DNA of 64,000 nucleotides from Lentimicrobiaceae bacterium (GCA_020636745.1 JACJXH010000004.1:62001-126000); one strand, 5' to 3'. Shown: positions 51,227-61,660, counted from the first letter of the stretch. Numbers and translations: made by a program. The notes: generated by a model not told the origin, from the sequence alone.

Positions 51227-53134
51227 TTAAAACCTGTATGGATTTGGCATTGATTTTTCGGTACCATCACTCATATGCACATGTAAATCAGGCTGATTGA
51301 GCAGATTCATTATCTGTTCTTTTCCGGTAAGTGCAGGAGAATAAGTTAACCTCAACACCATTCCATTGTCTGTAAATAAAGTAGCAAACCTGACCACCCC
51401 TTTCTCATTGCTCAAATGACTGAGTAAATACCAGGGCATATCAGTCAGTTCAGGATCGGCTCCGTCAATAAAAGGCACATCCAGTGAATCAAGCTGTGAT
51501 GGCTGATAGCTTTCAAAATCATTAAAATCAAGGACAACCGGTTCATATTTCAGACTTAAATATGCTGACAAGGATATCGCCTCTTCCTTAAGACGGATAG
51601 AAGCCACTTTAAAATCGGTTTCAGCTTCATAGGTCTCGCCTTCAAATGCCCATTTCAACTTTTCCTCTTCAATCAATTGCTTGATTTTATCAGTATTAAG
51701 CAACCGGCTGTCGAAATAAATGAGAGCATGTACAGGTTCTCCAAAAACAGTTTCAAAGGCCAGAATACCTTTAACCTGTTTGAAGCGAATTTCCAACAAC
51801 ATGGCATCATTTGGGTCAAAAAACTGATCGATGGCAGCTTCGGCAACTGCTACTGACGACAGACCCTGCGCAGGAGGTGCAACAATTGAACTTACCGGCG
51901 TAAAAATAGCCTTTTTAATTTCCTCATCAGTAAGAACAGATTTGTCGTAAAACACTTTAATGCTATGATCGGAAACAAATGTTTCGACACCCAACACCCC
52001 CTTAAGCTCTTTCATATGATTAGCAAACGACATGGAGCTACCATAGCATTTAATGCTTGTAAGACCTGCCTGGCGATAAATACCGGCTTTGCTGATCTGT
52101 TCGGATGTCCCCCACCGGATATTAATGGTAGGGATATCGGTAAATGATGCAAAAACAAGGCCTGACACTACTAAAACAACCACAGCTGCGGCCGGCAGCC
52201 AGTTTAATTTCTTACGGTTAATCATCAACGTATCCTTCTCAGGACATTGGGTTATACAATCGCCGCAGAGGTGACAATCAATATGCTCAACCGAAGGTTT
52301 ATCAGAGATTTTAATGGCCATCGGACAAACTTTATCGCAAATTCTGCAGGAAGTGCACGTATCAGCATTGCGGGTTATTTTAAAGAAAGGCATCCCCAGG
52401 AATTTAAGCCTGGTTGTTTCAAGAATCATTCCGGTAAGGCACAAGGCGGCTAACAGCCATATCCAACTGATTGAGATTCCGGCTACAAGCGTTAAAAGCA
52501 TATAAACGCCCGTTATTCCCAGGAAGAAATAGCCGTATGTAAAAATATTGGATGCCGCGCTGAGCGGGCAAAAATATTTGCACCACAACTGGCGAACGAA
52601 GAAAGAGCCGGGTATTGCCAGAAAAAGTGCCATAATAGCGTAACTGAGTACCACATCAGAACTAAATCCTGAAAAAACAGCATAATAGGGATCAAAGGTT
52701 TTGCAAAACAACTCGCTGCTCGACACACTATAATAAAAGGTAATAAAAAGAATAGCATACTTAACCACCCGCAACAAACGATCAGCCATTCCGCTGATTG
52801 TAATATTCAGTTTCATTTTCCTTCCCAGGCGGCTCAGCCATTCTGTAAAAGTTCCAATCGGGCAAATGTAACTGCAAAAGAGCTTGCTAAAGATAAAAAT
52901 GCCAAGCATCAAGGCCAGCCCCATTGAAATTTGAGTTGTAGTCATTGAACAAGCCAGAGAGCTATTGGCCAGAAAAGATGAGAATGCCTGCAATCCGCCA
53001 AACGGACAATAAGCCTCAAAATCAGAAGTATAAGTTTTATCAAAATAAGGACGGATTACAAGGTAAGCCAGCATGAGCACTACAAGCCATTGTAATACCA
53101 GGCGATAATAATTCTTTTTAACGACTCTTGCCAT
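51227..53134 (-). CDS. NapH/CcoG-like ferredoxin membrane protein with HMA-like domains
   Basis: About 635 residues. Five TM helices in the first 250 residues carry CPFGGLQAF, CSYICPIGTFTEW and WCKYFCPLSAASN, Cys pairs as in NapH/NosR/CcoG proteins. Two 4Fe-4S motifs follow, CTSCRICDKVCP and CHLCGDCITQCP (about 260-300). After another TM helix, the C-terminal third has two HMA-like folds (IKCYGSSMSFANHMKELKGV and a second around 450) that lack the CxxC metal site, plus a further unassigned region. It probably moves electrons from or to the inner membrane. The start at 53134 gives MARVVKK before the first helix; the longer frame has no support. Confidence 0.82.
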   Translation of the reverse strand: MARVVKKNYYRLVLQWLVVLMLAYLVIRPYFDKTYTSDFEAYCPFGGLQAFSSFLANSSLACSMTTTQISMGLALMLGIFIFSKLFCSYICPIGTFTEWLSRLGRKMKLNITISGMADRLLRVVKYAILFITFYYSVSSSELFCKTFDPYYAVFSGFSSDVVLSYAIMALFLAIPGSFFVRQLWCKYFCPLSAASNIFTYGYFFLGITGVYMLLTLVAGISISWIWLLAALCLTGMILETTRLKFLGMPFFKITRNADTCTSCRICDKVCPMAIKISDKPSVEHIDCHLCGDCITQCPEKDTLMINRKKLNWLPAAAVVVLVVSGLVFASFTDIPTINIRWGTSEQISKAGIYRQAGLTSIKCYGSSMSFANHMKELKGVLGVETFVSDHSIKVFYDKSVLTDEEIKKAIFTPVSSIVAPPAQGLSSVAVAEAAIDQFFDPNDAMLLEIRFKQVKGILAFETVFGEPVHALIYFDSRLLNTDKIKQLIEEEKLKWAFEGETYEAETDFKVASIRLKEEAISLSAYLSLKYEPVVLDFNDFESYQPSQLDSLDVPFIDGADPELTDMPWYLLSHLSNEKGVVRFATLFTDNGMVLRLTYSPALTGKEQIMNLLNQPDLHVHMSDGTEKSMPNPYRF

Positions 53135-53280
53135 ATGAATTTGAGTTATTGATAATTTAAAGCTCAAATGTAAAAACTTATTCAGCCCGCCTGCATCTGT
53201 CATCTAATTCAGAATGTTTATAAACAGCAATAGCAAGATGAAAGCGGGAAGAAGCTCAAAAAATTTGTAAGTTTGATTCC

Positions 53281-54345
53281 ATGAATCAGCCATACATGAA
53301 AATGATAAATATCCTGAAAGCAACACTGCTATTGGCAGGAATAACGATAAGCATTACAGGAAAAGCCCAGCAGGAAACAAAGCCTGCGAATGAGTTCAAA
53401 ATCATGTTTTACAATCTTGAAAACATGTTTGACCCGTTTGATGACACGTTAAAAAATGACAATGAATATCTTCCTTCAGGTATCAGAGGCTGGACATGGA
53501 AGAAATTTGAGCGTAAACTACAAAACACGTCCAAAGTTATCATTTCCGCGGGCGGCTGGCGTCCGCCTGAAATTGTGGCCATGTGTGAGCTTGAAAACCG
53601 CTTTTGCTTGATTCAATTGCTGAAACGAACACCACTCAGCCGCTATGACTATAATATTATCCATCATGAATCACCTGACGCCAGAGGTATTGATGTTGGA
53701 CTGATATACAGGCCTGATCGCTTTCAAGTGCTCAGCCACAGAGCCATTCCGGTTATTTTTGAAGGTGATTCAGTGGCAACAACCCGCGACATCCTATACG
53801 TAAAGGGGCTAACCAATCAACATGATACGCTTCATTTATTTGTAAACCACTGGCCTTCAAAATTCGGAGGAGCCGCAGCTACCATTCCCAGAAGAAGAGA
53901 TGCCGCACTATGCTTAAAGCGGGTCACCGATTCAATTGCAGCTGTTAACCCACAGGCTTTGATAGTTATCACAGGTGACTTTAATGACCAACCAACAGAC
54001 GAAAGCATTGCCGTTCATCTCAACGCCCGTTATGGCCCGGCTGACACCACAGGGTACTTTTTGTATAATCTGATGCAGGAAATGATGGGCAAATGGGATA
54101 TAGGCTCCAACAAATTCAGGGAAGAATGGAGTATAATAGATCAGTTTATTGTATCATCAGCACTACTGAACAAAAAAGAAGGACTTCGCTTGTCAGCCCA
54201 AAAAGCAGAAATATTCAGAGCGCCCTTTTTATTGGAAGATGACAGGAGTTTTAATGGCACCAAGCCTTTCAGAACATTCAGCGGCCCCACATACCAGGGC
54301 GGCTTTAGTGATCATCTTCCTGTTTTACTTCATTTGCAGTATTGA
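53281..54345 (+). CDS. Exported endonuclease/exonuclease/phosphatase (EEP) family protein
   Basis: The 354-residue protein has a signal peptide and an EEP domain: MFYNLENMFDPFDD (metal Asn/Glu), EIVAMCELENR (Glu), RGIDVGLIYRP, FVNHWPSKFGG (His), VITGDFNDQPTDES (Asp/Asn) and SDHLPVLLH (Asp-His). All family catalytic residues are visible. The substrate (DNA, phospholipid or inositol phosphate) cannot be told. Start may be at 53281, 53296 or 53302; the later ones give a more standard signal peptide. Confidence 0.9.
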   Translation: MNQPYMKMINILKATLLLAGITISITGKAQQETKPANEFKIMFYNLENMFDPFDDTLKNDNEYLPSGIRGWTWKKFERKLQNTSKVIISAGGWRPPEIVAMCELENRFCLIQLLKRTPLSRYDYNIIHHESPDARGIDVGLIYRPDRFQVLSHRAIPVIFEGDSVATTRDILYVKGLTNQHDTLHLFVNHWPSKFGGAAATIPRRRDAALCLKRVTDSIAAVNPQALIVITGDFNDQPTDESIAVHLNARYGPADTTGYFLYNLMQEMMGKWDIGSNKFREEWSIIDQFIVSSALLNKKEGLRLSAQKAEIFRAPFLLEDDRSFNGTKPFRTFSGPTYQGGFSDHLPVLLHLQY

Positions 54346-54402
54346 TCATTGATGTGCAACGAAATATTTTGAGTTGGCTGATTGCTGATATAAAGGGAAC
54401 AG

Positions 54403-56529
54403 TCATTCATTCAAATTTTGCACCCAGGCTCCTGACTCACGCACAGAATAATACGTCAAACGGAGCTTGCTCGCTTCTTCTGCCCATTTCTTCGACTTCC
54501 ATTGTGCATTAGAAGCATCAGCAATAAAGGTTGCACCAGGAAAATACGCCTGCAACATCCGGAGGCTGGCTTTATAGTTCGATGTTAGAATCACATAATC
54601 GAGTCTTATCGTTTTTTCAATTTCCGGCAGATTCACTAAAGGAGATAAAACGATGCCTCTTTTATTCCCGAATTGAAAAAATCCATGATCAAAAACCAAT
54701 GATTTTCCTAACATATGGGAATGGGGATTTGTTGCCGAAAAATCAATTAGATTAAAATGCCTGATGCCTGCCTTTACCCTGAACGACTCTGTGGGATAAT
54801 TGAGCAGTTGGGGATTTACAATCAAGCCTGAGTCACACATTACCCATTGATAATCCCCGCTTACCATACTGATGGCTGAATGCCTGTTTACACTGTGAAC
54901 CATCAATAATTGCTGATTTGCTCTACCGATTGCTATAAATGCATAATCAGCGGCCAGTATGACACAGAAAAAAATTGCAGCCATAAACCAACGCCTGTTT
55001 TTCTGCAAATACCATAAAAACAAAGCAATAACAACAAAATAAACAACAATAACTGAGATCGGTGAAAGATAAAGCGCTTTGCTGACAGCCCCGGGCAAAC
55101 CTTCAACAAAAGACACTGTATTATTCAGTATTTTAATCTGCAGTATCAACAAAGTAGCGACAATTTTCCCTAAAACTGGAATAAAGGAAAAAAATATAAA
55201 AAGCACGCCGGTATAAATCAACACACCAGCCAAAGGAATGGCAATCAGGTTTGCCAAAAGAAAGTAATTGGGAAACTGATGAAAATAATACACTGACAAA
55301 GGGGCTGTAACCAATTGAGCTGCCACTGAAACACTGATAAGACCCCAAAAATATTTTGAAACCACGTGAACAGGGGCAAAAATCTTCTGAATATGAGGTT
55401 GAAATGTAACAATACCGCCCACTGCAGCATATGACAGTTGAAATCCCAAATCATAAATCATTCCAGGAGTGATAACAAGTAAAATAAAAGCTGAAGCTGC
55501 AAGTGTGTTATAAGTGTGTGCATGCCTGTTCAGCGATTTGCCAACTGTGATAAGTGAAAACATCAGCGATGCCCTGAGTACAGAAGGTGCAAACCCTGTA
55601 ATTAAAGCATAAGTCCAGATAACCAGTATTATCAGAGAAGGCCGAAGCCAAACCATCTTTTTTCTTTTTCTTAAGAAATAAAACAGGTAATCAGCAATCA
55701 GAAAAACAACACCAACATGCAAACCTGAAACACAAAGAATGTGTACGACTCCTGCTCCAGCATATTCACGACGCTGATTGGCATCAAGCATATCATCATA
55801 TCCTATCAGAAGCGCGGCAGCAACAGCATATTCGCGCCCCTGAATACCATATTGCTGCATTGTACTAAGCAAGCGGGCCCGCATATTCAGAGCAAAAGCT
55901 TTAAAAATATTACCTTTCCCCTTGCCCGTTATGATATAGCTTCCCCTGGCAAGATATACCTGATGATAGACTCTTTTTACACTCAGATAACTGGCATAAT
56001 TAAATTCGCCCGGATTTGCAGGTTTCCTTACCAAATCAGGCAACTGTGAAAACATGATTTCAGTGCCATAGGTCAATGAATCGACCAATGAGTCTTTAGC
56101 AACATAAGCAAGCAATTTGCCTTTTACATGATAAACTTTATTATCCAGAAAAACCCGGGTTACCGATAAAAAAAGCCGGGCTGAGTTAGCTCTTTTTTGC
56201 GGTGCTTCAAGTAAAACTGCAGTATATACAGGCTGACTGTCCACCTGAATTTCAGAAAAATGATTGTGGTGAGACTTTTCATTTTCCAGGAAAGACAAAT
56301 AGTACCCAGTAAACAGCAACTGAACATTGATCACCGCTCCAATAATCCATCTGAAATGATAGGATGCTAACCGCCCACGAAAAAAAAGAAAAACACCAAT
56401 AAAAGGCAAAGGTGCCAAAACCCAAAAGGGAAGGAAAACACTATCTAATTGAAAAACGCTATAAAGCAAAATGCCCCCGATAAACGGAAGCAATATGCGT
56501 ATAAACGGGAAACGGGTCCAGACTTTCAA
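54403..56529 (-). CDS. comEC: ComEC/Rec2-family DNA uptake channel protein
   Basis: The 708-residue membrane protein has the ComEC layout: N-terminal TM helices, an OB-like DUF4131 region (about 95-190), and the Competence TM core with HILCVSGLHVGVVFLIADYLFYFL and APSVLRASLMFSLITVGKSLNRHAH. The C-terminal soluble part (about 550-708) is shortened and lacks the HxHxDH motif of the metallo-beta-lactamase domain, so it is probably not a nuclease. It should import single-stranded DNA across the inner membrane. Confidence 0.9.
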   Translation of the reverse strand: MKVWTRFPFIRILLPFIGGILLYSVFQLDSVFLPFWVLAPLPFIGVFLFFRGRLASYHFRWIIGAVINVQLLFTGYYLSFLENEKSHHNHFSEIQVDSQPVYTAVLLEAPQKRANSARLFLSVTRVFLDNKVYHVKGKLLAYVAKDSLVDSLTYGTEIMFSQLPDLVRKPANPGEFNYASYLSVKRVYHQVYLARGSYIITGKGKGNIFKAFALNMRARLLSTMQQYGIQGREYAVAAALLIGYDDMLDANQRREYAGAGVVHILCVSGLHVGVVFLIADYLFYFLRKRKKMVWLRPSLIILVIWTYALITGFAPSVLRASLMFSLITVGKSLNRHAHTYNTLAASAFILLVITPGMIYDLGFQLSYAAVGGIVTFQPHIQKIFAPVHVVSKYFWGLISVSVAAQLVTAPLSVYYFHQFPNYFLLANLIAIPLAGVLIYTGVLFIFFSFIPVLGKIVATLLILQIKILNNTVSFVEGLPGAVSKALYLSPISVIVVYFVVIALFLWYLQKNRRWFMAAIFFCVILAADYAFIAIGRANQQLLMVHSVNRHSAISMVSGDYQWVMCDSGLIVNPQLLNYPTESFRVKAGIRHFNLIDFSATNPHSHMLGKSLVFDHGFFQFGNKRGIVLSPLVNLPEIEKTIRLDYVILTSNYKASLRMLQAYFPGATFIADASNAQWKSKKWAEEASKLRLTYYSVRESGAWVQNLNE

Positions 56530-56644
56530 AACTATAAGTTGATTTTATCCTTTTATACGGGATTGTTTTCAACTTATAAATATATAAATTTTAAGAATAG
56601 TATAATAAAATTTATGGTCGTTAATAAAATATTGAAGAGCGATA

Positions 56645-57706
56645 CTACTTGCAATATTTTTTCAGCATCTCAGCGGCTACATTGTGCCCCATTTCAGCTG
56701 CTTTTGTCCAATCTTCGCAAGCTTCAGAAATTTTCCCGCTTCGCTGAAAAGCATAAGCTCTGTTATTGAGGAGCTCCGCATTTTTGGGTTGCCTGGCTAT
56801 ACCCAATGTATAATCAGAAATAGCTTCACTGTACATTTTCATCATAAACCGGCAATTTCCACGGTTATTAAGCGATTGAGGATATTCAGGATCTATTTCA
56901 AGCGACTTGGTAAACATCTTCTCTGCTTCAGCATAATTTTTCATATTTGCCAGGGCTGTTCCTTTATTGTAATACGCCAAAGCATGGACCGGAACTTGCG
57001 AAATGGCCAGATCATAAGCCTCAATCGCTTCGGCATTTTTGCCCATTTCCGACAATGCAATCCCTTTATAATCCAATGCATCAGCGAAATCAGGCGACAA
57101 TCTGATAGTCGAGTTGAAATCAGCAAGAGCTTCGTCATTCCTTTTTTGCTGCAAATACATCTGACCTCTGAAAAAATAATATACAGGTTCACTGGGCTTT
57201 ATTGCGATGGCTTTGGCAAAGTCAGCCTCTGCACCTTTAATATCTTTAAGTCCCCATTTTGCCCTTGCCCTATAAAAATATGCATCTGGATTTTCAGGCG
57301 CCAATTCCACTGACTTTGAATATTGTGCAACCGCTCCCTTCAAATCTCCGCTTAAAGCCAGTTGAGTTCCTTTGCGGCGTTCATCTGAGCCTTTACCTCT
57401 GAAAGTAATCCGGCTTAGCACATCATCCTTAGCCGTTCTCTTTAAAATACTGGTATTTTTCCCTGCCTGAAATTGCGTTTCAAGAGGAATGACATCAAAT
57501 CCCGGACCTGAATCAGACAAAAGAGCACCTTTTGTTGTCACTGTATCAGCCGGTACTTCATCAGCTGAACTGTTAACTGCAGCTGTATCAGCAGAAATTG
57601 AATCGTTTTGGGCCAATTCGGCATGATGCTTACCTGAAGAGCAGGAGAACGTTAACACGAGAATACTCATGCCAAGAAAGCCAGATAAAGTCACTGTTTT
57701 TTTCAT
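56645..57706 (-). CDS. TPR-repeat lipoprotein
   Basis: About 353 residues. The start at 57706 gives a lipoprotein signal MKKTVTLSGFLGMSILVLTFSC (Cys 22). After a low-complexity linker come seven or so TPR units (about 115-345; for example AYFYRARAKWGLKDIKGAEADFAKAI, ALAYYNKGTALANMKNYAEAEKMF). It is an envelope-anchored protein-binding scaffold. Its stop-to-start gap from lpxB is short, and they may share a transcript. Confidence 0.88.
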   Translation of the reverse strand: MKKTVTLSGFLGMSILVLTFSCSSGKHHAELAQNDSISADTAAVNSSADEVPADTVTTKGALLSDSGPGFDVIPLETQFQAGKNTSILKRTAKDDVLSRITFRGKGSDERRKGTQLALSGDLKGAVAQYSKSVELAPENPDAYFYRARAKWGLKDIKGAEADFAKAIAIKPSEPVYYFFRGQMYLQQKRNDEALADFNSTIRLSPDFADALDYKGIALSEMGKNAEAIEAYDLAISQVPVHALAYYNKGTALANMKNYAEAEKMFTKSLEIDPEYPQSLNNRGNCRFMMKMYSEAISDYTLGIARQPKNAELLNNRAYAFQRSGKISEACEDWTKAAEMGHNVAAEMLKKYCK

Positions 57707-57763
57707 CGAAATCAGAAAGCTATAGTTATCATTTGAGAAATTAGTTTCAATAATCATATGATT

Positions 57764-58876
57764 TTAAGCCTGAGCAGGCTTTGTTTTTATGAAATTCAGA
57801 ATTACCTCTGCCGCTTTAGCTGACGCCCCTACTCCACCGAGTTTAATACTAAGCTCGTGATAATCATCAAGCATTTTAGTCCGGTATTCATCATTGTATA
57901 AAAGGGCATTCAATTCATCAGTAAGTTGCCTGACATTTAAATCATGTTGAATCAACTCCTTCACCACAAGCCTGTCCATAATGAGATTAACCAATGAAAT
58001 ATATTTAATCTTAATCAACTGCCTGGCAATAAGATATGACAAATACCCTCCCTTATAGCAAACTACTTCAGGAGTTCCAATCAATGCCGTTTCAAGGGTA
58101 GCCGTACCAGATGTAACCAAAGCAGCTTTGGCATGACTTAACAGGTCATAAGTGCGATTCATGATCACCTGAACATCCTGATGCACTTCAAACTGATGAT
58201 AAAACTCTTCACCAAGTGAAGGAACGCCTGCAATCACAAACTTAACTTCTTTGAAATGCTCAGCAACTTCCAGCATTACAGGTAGTACCTTTTTAATTTC
58301 CTGGCTGCGGCTACCCGGCAATAAAGCCACTACAGGTTTTTCGTCACCAGTATTCAGAGGCATTACTTGCTTCCGGGCAAGCGCATCAAGCAATGGATGA
58401 CCAGTAAATTCAACCTCAACTTTATGTCTTGCATAAAAGTCCTTTTCAAAAGGCAAAATTACCAGCATTTTATCAACGACCTTTCTGATGATTTTCACTC
58501 TTGATTGTTTCCATGCCCATATTTGAGGTGAAATATAGTAGATAACAGGGATTTTCAATTTATGAACAAAGCGGGCAATGCGAAGATTAAATCCGGGATA
58601 ATCAACAAGAATAACGGCATCTGGCTTAAACTGCTGAATATCAACCTTGCAGAACTTAAGATTTCCCATGATGGCGCGCAAATTAAGCAGAACCTCCAGA
58701 AACCCCATAAATGCCAGGTCACGGTAATGTTTCACAATATTTGCACCCTGTGCTTGCATAAGATCGCCCCCCCAGCAACGAAACTCTGCCAGTGGATCAC
58801 CATTTTTCAATTCACGAATAAGATTTGAAGCGTGCAGATCACCAGAAGCTTCTCCTGCAATGATGTAGTATTTCAA
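57764..58876 (-). CDS. lpxB: Lipid-A-disaccharide synthase
   Basis: The 370-residue GT19 glycosyltransferase joins UDP-diacylglucosamine and lipid X to make the lipid A disaccharide. Recognised: YYIIAGEASGDLHASNLI, LAFMGFLEVL, VLVDYPGFNLRIAR, ISPQIWAWKQSRVK, LPFEKDFY, FTGHPLLDA, LLPGSRSQEI and ATSGTATLE-like VTSGTATLETAL. Complete. Confirms a Gram-negative envelope. Confidence 0.97.
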   Translation of the reverse strand: MKYYIIAGEASGDLHASNLIRELKNGDPLAEFRCWGGDLMQAQGANIVKHYRDLAFMGFLEVLLNLRAIMGNLKFCKVDIQQFKPDAVILVDYPGFNLRIARFVHKLKIPVIYYISPQIWAWKQSRVKIIRKVVDKMLVILPFEKDFYARHKVEVEFTGHPLLDALARKQVMPLNTGDEKPVVALLPGSRSQEIKKVLPVMLEVAEHFKEVKFVIAGVPSLGEEFYHQFEVHQDVQVIMNRTYDLLSHAKAALVTSGTATLETALIGTPEVVCYKGGYLSYLIARQLIKIKYISLVNLIMDRLVVKELIQHDLNVRQLTDELNALLYNDEYRTKMLDDYHELSIKLGGVGASAKAAEVILNFIKTKPAQA

Positions 58877-58962
58877 TGCTTATGAAAATATGAAAAGTTA
58901 ATAATTCAATATTCGTTTATCCGTTTCAACGAAAGAAAACCTTTTATCACCTCAAAACATTA

Positions 58963-59256
58963 TCAGTGAAAAAGGCTGACAGGTTTACCTTCAACAAAGA
59001 CAAAGTACACAATGATGAGTATGAAAACGATGGCAAGCGCACCTATACCGGCTTTGTCAAATCTAAGTTTGCGCATATAATACCTCATCAGAAACAAAGC
59101 AGGGACAGGAGACAGCAGCATCAACTTGTTTACTGGAGAGCTTTCCGGAAGAAGAGGATAAACCAGCGGCCCCAAAAAAAGAATCATGATGGCTGCTGCA
59201 ACAGACAAAATAAGCGCTGACAATGCTCCGACAAAAAAATTATCATTTTTCCACAT
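58963..59256 (-). CDS. Small three-TM membrane protein
   Basis: About 97 residues from MWKNDNFFVG, with three TM helices (about 8-33, 43-58, 70-90). No named family is recognised. It lies 17 bases downstream of surE and 86 upstream of lpxB, so it may be co-transcribed with them. Confidence 0.7.
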   Translation of the reverse strand: MWKNDNFFVGALSALILSVAAAIMILFLGPLVYPLLPESSPVNKLMLLSPVPALFLMRYYMRKLRFDKAGIGALAIVFILIIVYFVFVEGKPVSLFH

Positions 59257-59273
59257 AATCACAACTAATTCGG

Positions 59274-60050
59274 TTAATTCATACTCCCTGTTTCCAAATC
59301 TTTAAGCAAAGGTATGGTTTTATGAGATGTAAGGTCAAAATGCACAGGCACTACCGAAACATAATTATGATGGAGCGCCCATTGGTCGGTATCTTCGCCC
59401 TCGTCGCGGTTACGAAAAACACCGGTAAGCCAGAAATAATCACGTTGGTGGGGATCTTTACGGTGATCAAATTTCTCATCCCAAAATGCCATAGCCTGCC
59501 TCACAACCTTAATTCCCTTGATTGGCGCACCATTTACAGCTGGAATATTCACATTCAGGCAAGTATAATCAGGCAAACCCTCTTTAAGCACCTTACCGGC
59601 AATGGAAAGAATATAAGGTTCACACTTACTGAAATCGGCATCAGATGCATAATCATTCAATGAAAAACCAATAGAAGGGATATTCTCCATTGCTCCTTCA
59701 AGAACAGCCGCCATTGTGCCCGAATAAATCACATTCACCGATGCATTTGACCCGTGATTAATGCCGGAAACAATAAGATCAGGATTACGTTCCATAATTG
59801 CTTTCTGCCCAAGTTTAACGCAATCGGCTGGAGTTCCACTACATGAATATTCACTGTAGCCTACTTCTTCGGCCAGTTTATGAACCCTGAGCGGAGAAGA
59901 AATGGTGACGGCATGACCCATGCCAGACATAGGTTTATCTGGTGCAACCACAACTACATCGCCTAGTGTACGCATAATCCTGATAAGGTTTCGGATGCCT
60001 TTGGCATGTATACCATCATCATTGGTAATTAAAATCAGAGGTTTGCTCAT
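59274..60050 (-). CDS. surE: 5'/3'-nucleotidase SurE
   Basis: The 258-residue enzyme is a survival protein that dephosphorylates nucleotides. Metal-site motifs ILITNDDGIHAKGI (D11, D12), PDKPMSGMGHAVT, and SGINHGSNASVNVIYSGTMAAVLEG are complete. Confidence 0.97.
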   Translation of the reverse strand: MSKPLILITNDDGIHAKGIRNLIRIMRTLGDVVVVAPDKPMSGMGHAVTISSPLRVHKLAEEVGYSEYSCSGTPADCVKLGQKAIMERNPDLIVSGINHGSNASVNVIYSGTMAAVLEGAMENIPSIGFSLNDYASDADFSKCEPYILSIAGKVLKEGLPDYTCLNVNIPAVNGAPIKGIKVVRQAMAFWDEKFDHRKDPHQRDYFWLTGVFRNRDEGEDTDQWALHHNYVSVVPVHFDLTSHKTIPLLKDLETGSMN

Positions 60051-60140
60051 TGAGTATTCTTATCTTAAAAAATGCAACTTAAAAAATGAAAATGAAGAAA
60101 TTACAACCCGGTGATGAGAACCATTATCCTAACAAAAGGT

Positions 60141-60755
60141 TCATTTATCCGTTGCTCTTTGTTTACCATCAATAGTAGTAACGCCTGCACTTACAATAAA
60201 TTTCATCACTTCGGCTGGCGGAGCATTGAGTGGGGTTATATTTTCAACAGGAACTATAAAAAGATTACCAGAAAAATTATATGAATGGGGCAGATAAACA
60301 GCCACTTTTTGATCAGAAATACCCAGATTAGACAAGTCTTTCTGGGTAATAAATCCCATTTTCTCCAGGTTGGCCTCTTTGCTCACTTTCACCAGAACCG
60401 GCTCGGTAAACCGACGCTCTTTGCCAACAAATGCTGACATAAAATCTTTTATAGAAGTATAAATTACCTTAACAAGTGGAGCCTGACTTATTAATTTATC
60501 GAGATAGGCCAGTAAAGGTCTGAAAACAATAGACGAGCCTAAAAAACCAATAATGGTAATGGTTATTAAAATCACAACCATTCCCAATCCGGGTATTCTG
60601 ATTCCGAAAATACCCAAAATTACATCGGTGAGAATCCCGTCCACTACATTAAATGACACTACAATAATATATATTGTTAGAGCCAGAGGAGCCGTAAATA
60701 GCAAGCCCTGAAGAAACCATGAAAGCAGGCTCTTCGATATTTTTCCTTTTGACAT
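60141..60755 (-). CDS. DUF502 membrane protein
   Basis: The 204-residue protein has two TM helices (about 10-32 and 55-78) followed by a soluble DUF502 domain (SQAPLVKVIYTSIKDFMSAF, then KMGFITQKDL, VAVYLPHSYNFSGNLFIVPVENI). Function is not established. Confidence 0.93.
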   Translation of the reverse strand: MSKGKISKSLLSWFLQGLLFTAPLALTIYIIVVSFNVVDGILTDVILGIFGIRIPGLGMVVILITITIIGFLGSSIVFRPLLAYLDKLISQAPLVKVIYTSIKDFMSAFVGKERRFTEPVLVKVSKEANLEKMGFITQKDLSNLGISDQKVAVYLPHSYNFSGNLFIVPVENITPLNAPPAEVMKFIVSAGVTTIDGKQRATDK

Positions 60756-60815
60756 GGTGCTAATATTTTGATTACAAACAATTTAACCATTAAACAGGTT
60801 AAGCGTATTACATTG

Positions 60816-60823
60816 CAAAGATA
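60816..60823 (-). promoter_or_regulatory. -7 element for the DUF502 gene
   Basis: TATCTTTG on the minus strand, about 60 bases before the start. The -33 region has only GATTTT. Confidence 0.45.
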
Positions 60824-61033
60824 GACATTGCTGTGTTATAAAATCAGGAAACAGGAAGAATAGGGCTGCTCAGGTAGCCAACAATGAACAAAAACCAGAA
60901 ATGCGTGACATACATGATGCCCATAGGTTTTCCACGACCTGAAACCTAATGAGCAGATAACATTATAAAACTTCCAATTAAAATAGGTTTTGAAAGCATG
61001 CTTATCAGCCTTGTATGAACCGGCGACTTAAGA

Positions 61034-61660
61034 TCACAATCTGTTAAGTTCGTCAGTATTATCGATAAATTTATTTAGCTCACAATACAAGCGCTGAACG
61101 GGCAGTCCCATTACATTGTAGTATGAGCCATCAATCCTTTCAACGCCAATATATCCAATCCATTCCTGAATACCGTAAGCTCCGGCCTTATCCAATGGTT
61201 TAAAGTTATGCACATAAAAATCAATCTCATCCGTTTCCAGTTTCCTGAAATAAACATCTGTATTCACGAAAAAAGATGTTGATTTATCAACAGTTCTCAG
61301 GCAAACGCCTGTAGCAACGGTATGCTTTTTACCCGACAGCCGGCCGAGCATCAACCTTGCTTCAGCTTCATCAGCAGGCTTCCCAATACATTCATTATCA
61401 AGCCATACAATGGTATCTGCAGTAATCAGCAGGCTATTCACCGGCAAATCATCAAAGTCAAACGCATCAGCTTTTGCCCGGCAAATATGTAAAGCAATTT
61501 CTTCGCAAACCAAATGCGCAGGAAAAGCTTCATCAGTTGGTTTAACTTTAATATCAAAGGAAAGCCCTAACTCGCGCAGCAGCATTTGCCTTCGCGGAGA
61601 CTGCGAAGCTAAAATAAATTGATATCCGGAATTATTTAACACTTTCATCATCATCAACAT
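61034..61660 (-). CDS. maf: Maf-family nucleotide pyrophosphatase
   Basis: The 208-residue Maf protein removes non-canonical nucleoside triphosphates. Motifs ILASQSPRRQMLLRELG, ITADTIVWLDNECIGKP and YGIQEWIGYIGVERIDGSYYNVMGLP are intact. Several ATGs begin the frame; the first is three bases after the UbiA stop. Confidence 0.94.
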   Translation of the reverse strand: MLMMMKVLNNSGYQFILASQSPRRQMLLRELGLSFDIKVKPTDEAFPAHLVCEEIALHICRAKADAFDFDDLPVNSLLITADTIVWLDNECIGKPADEAEARLMLGRLSGKKHTVATGVCLRTVDKSTSFFVNTDVYFRKLETDEIDFYVHNFKPLDKAGAYGIQEWIGYIGVERIDGSYYNVMGLPVQRLYCELNKFIDNTDELNRL

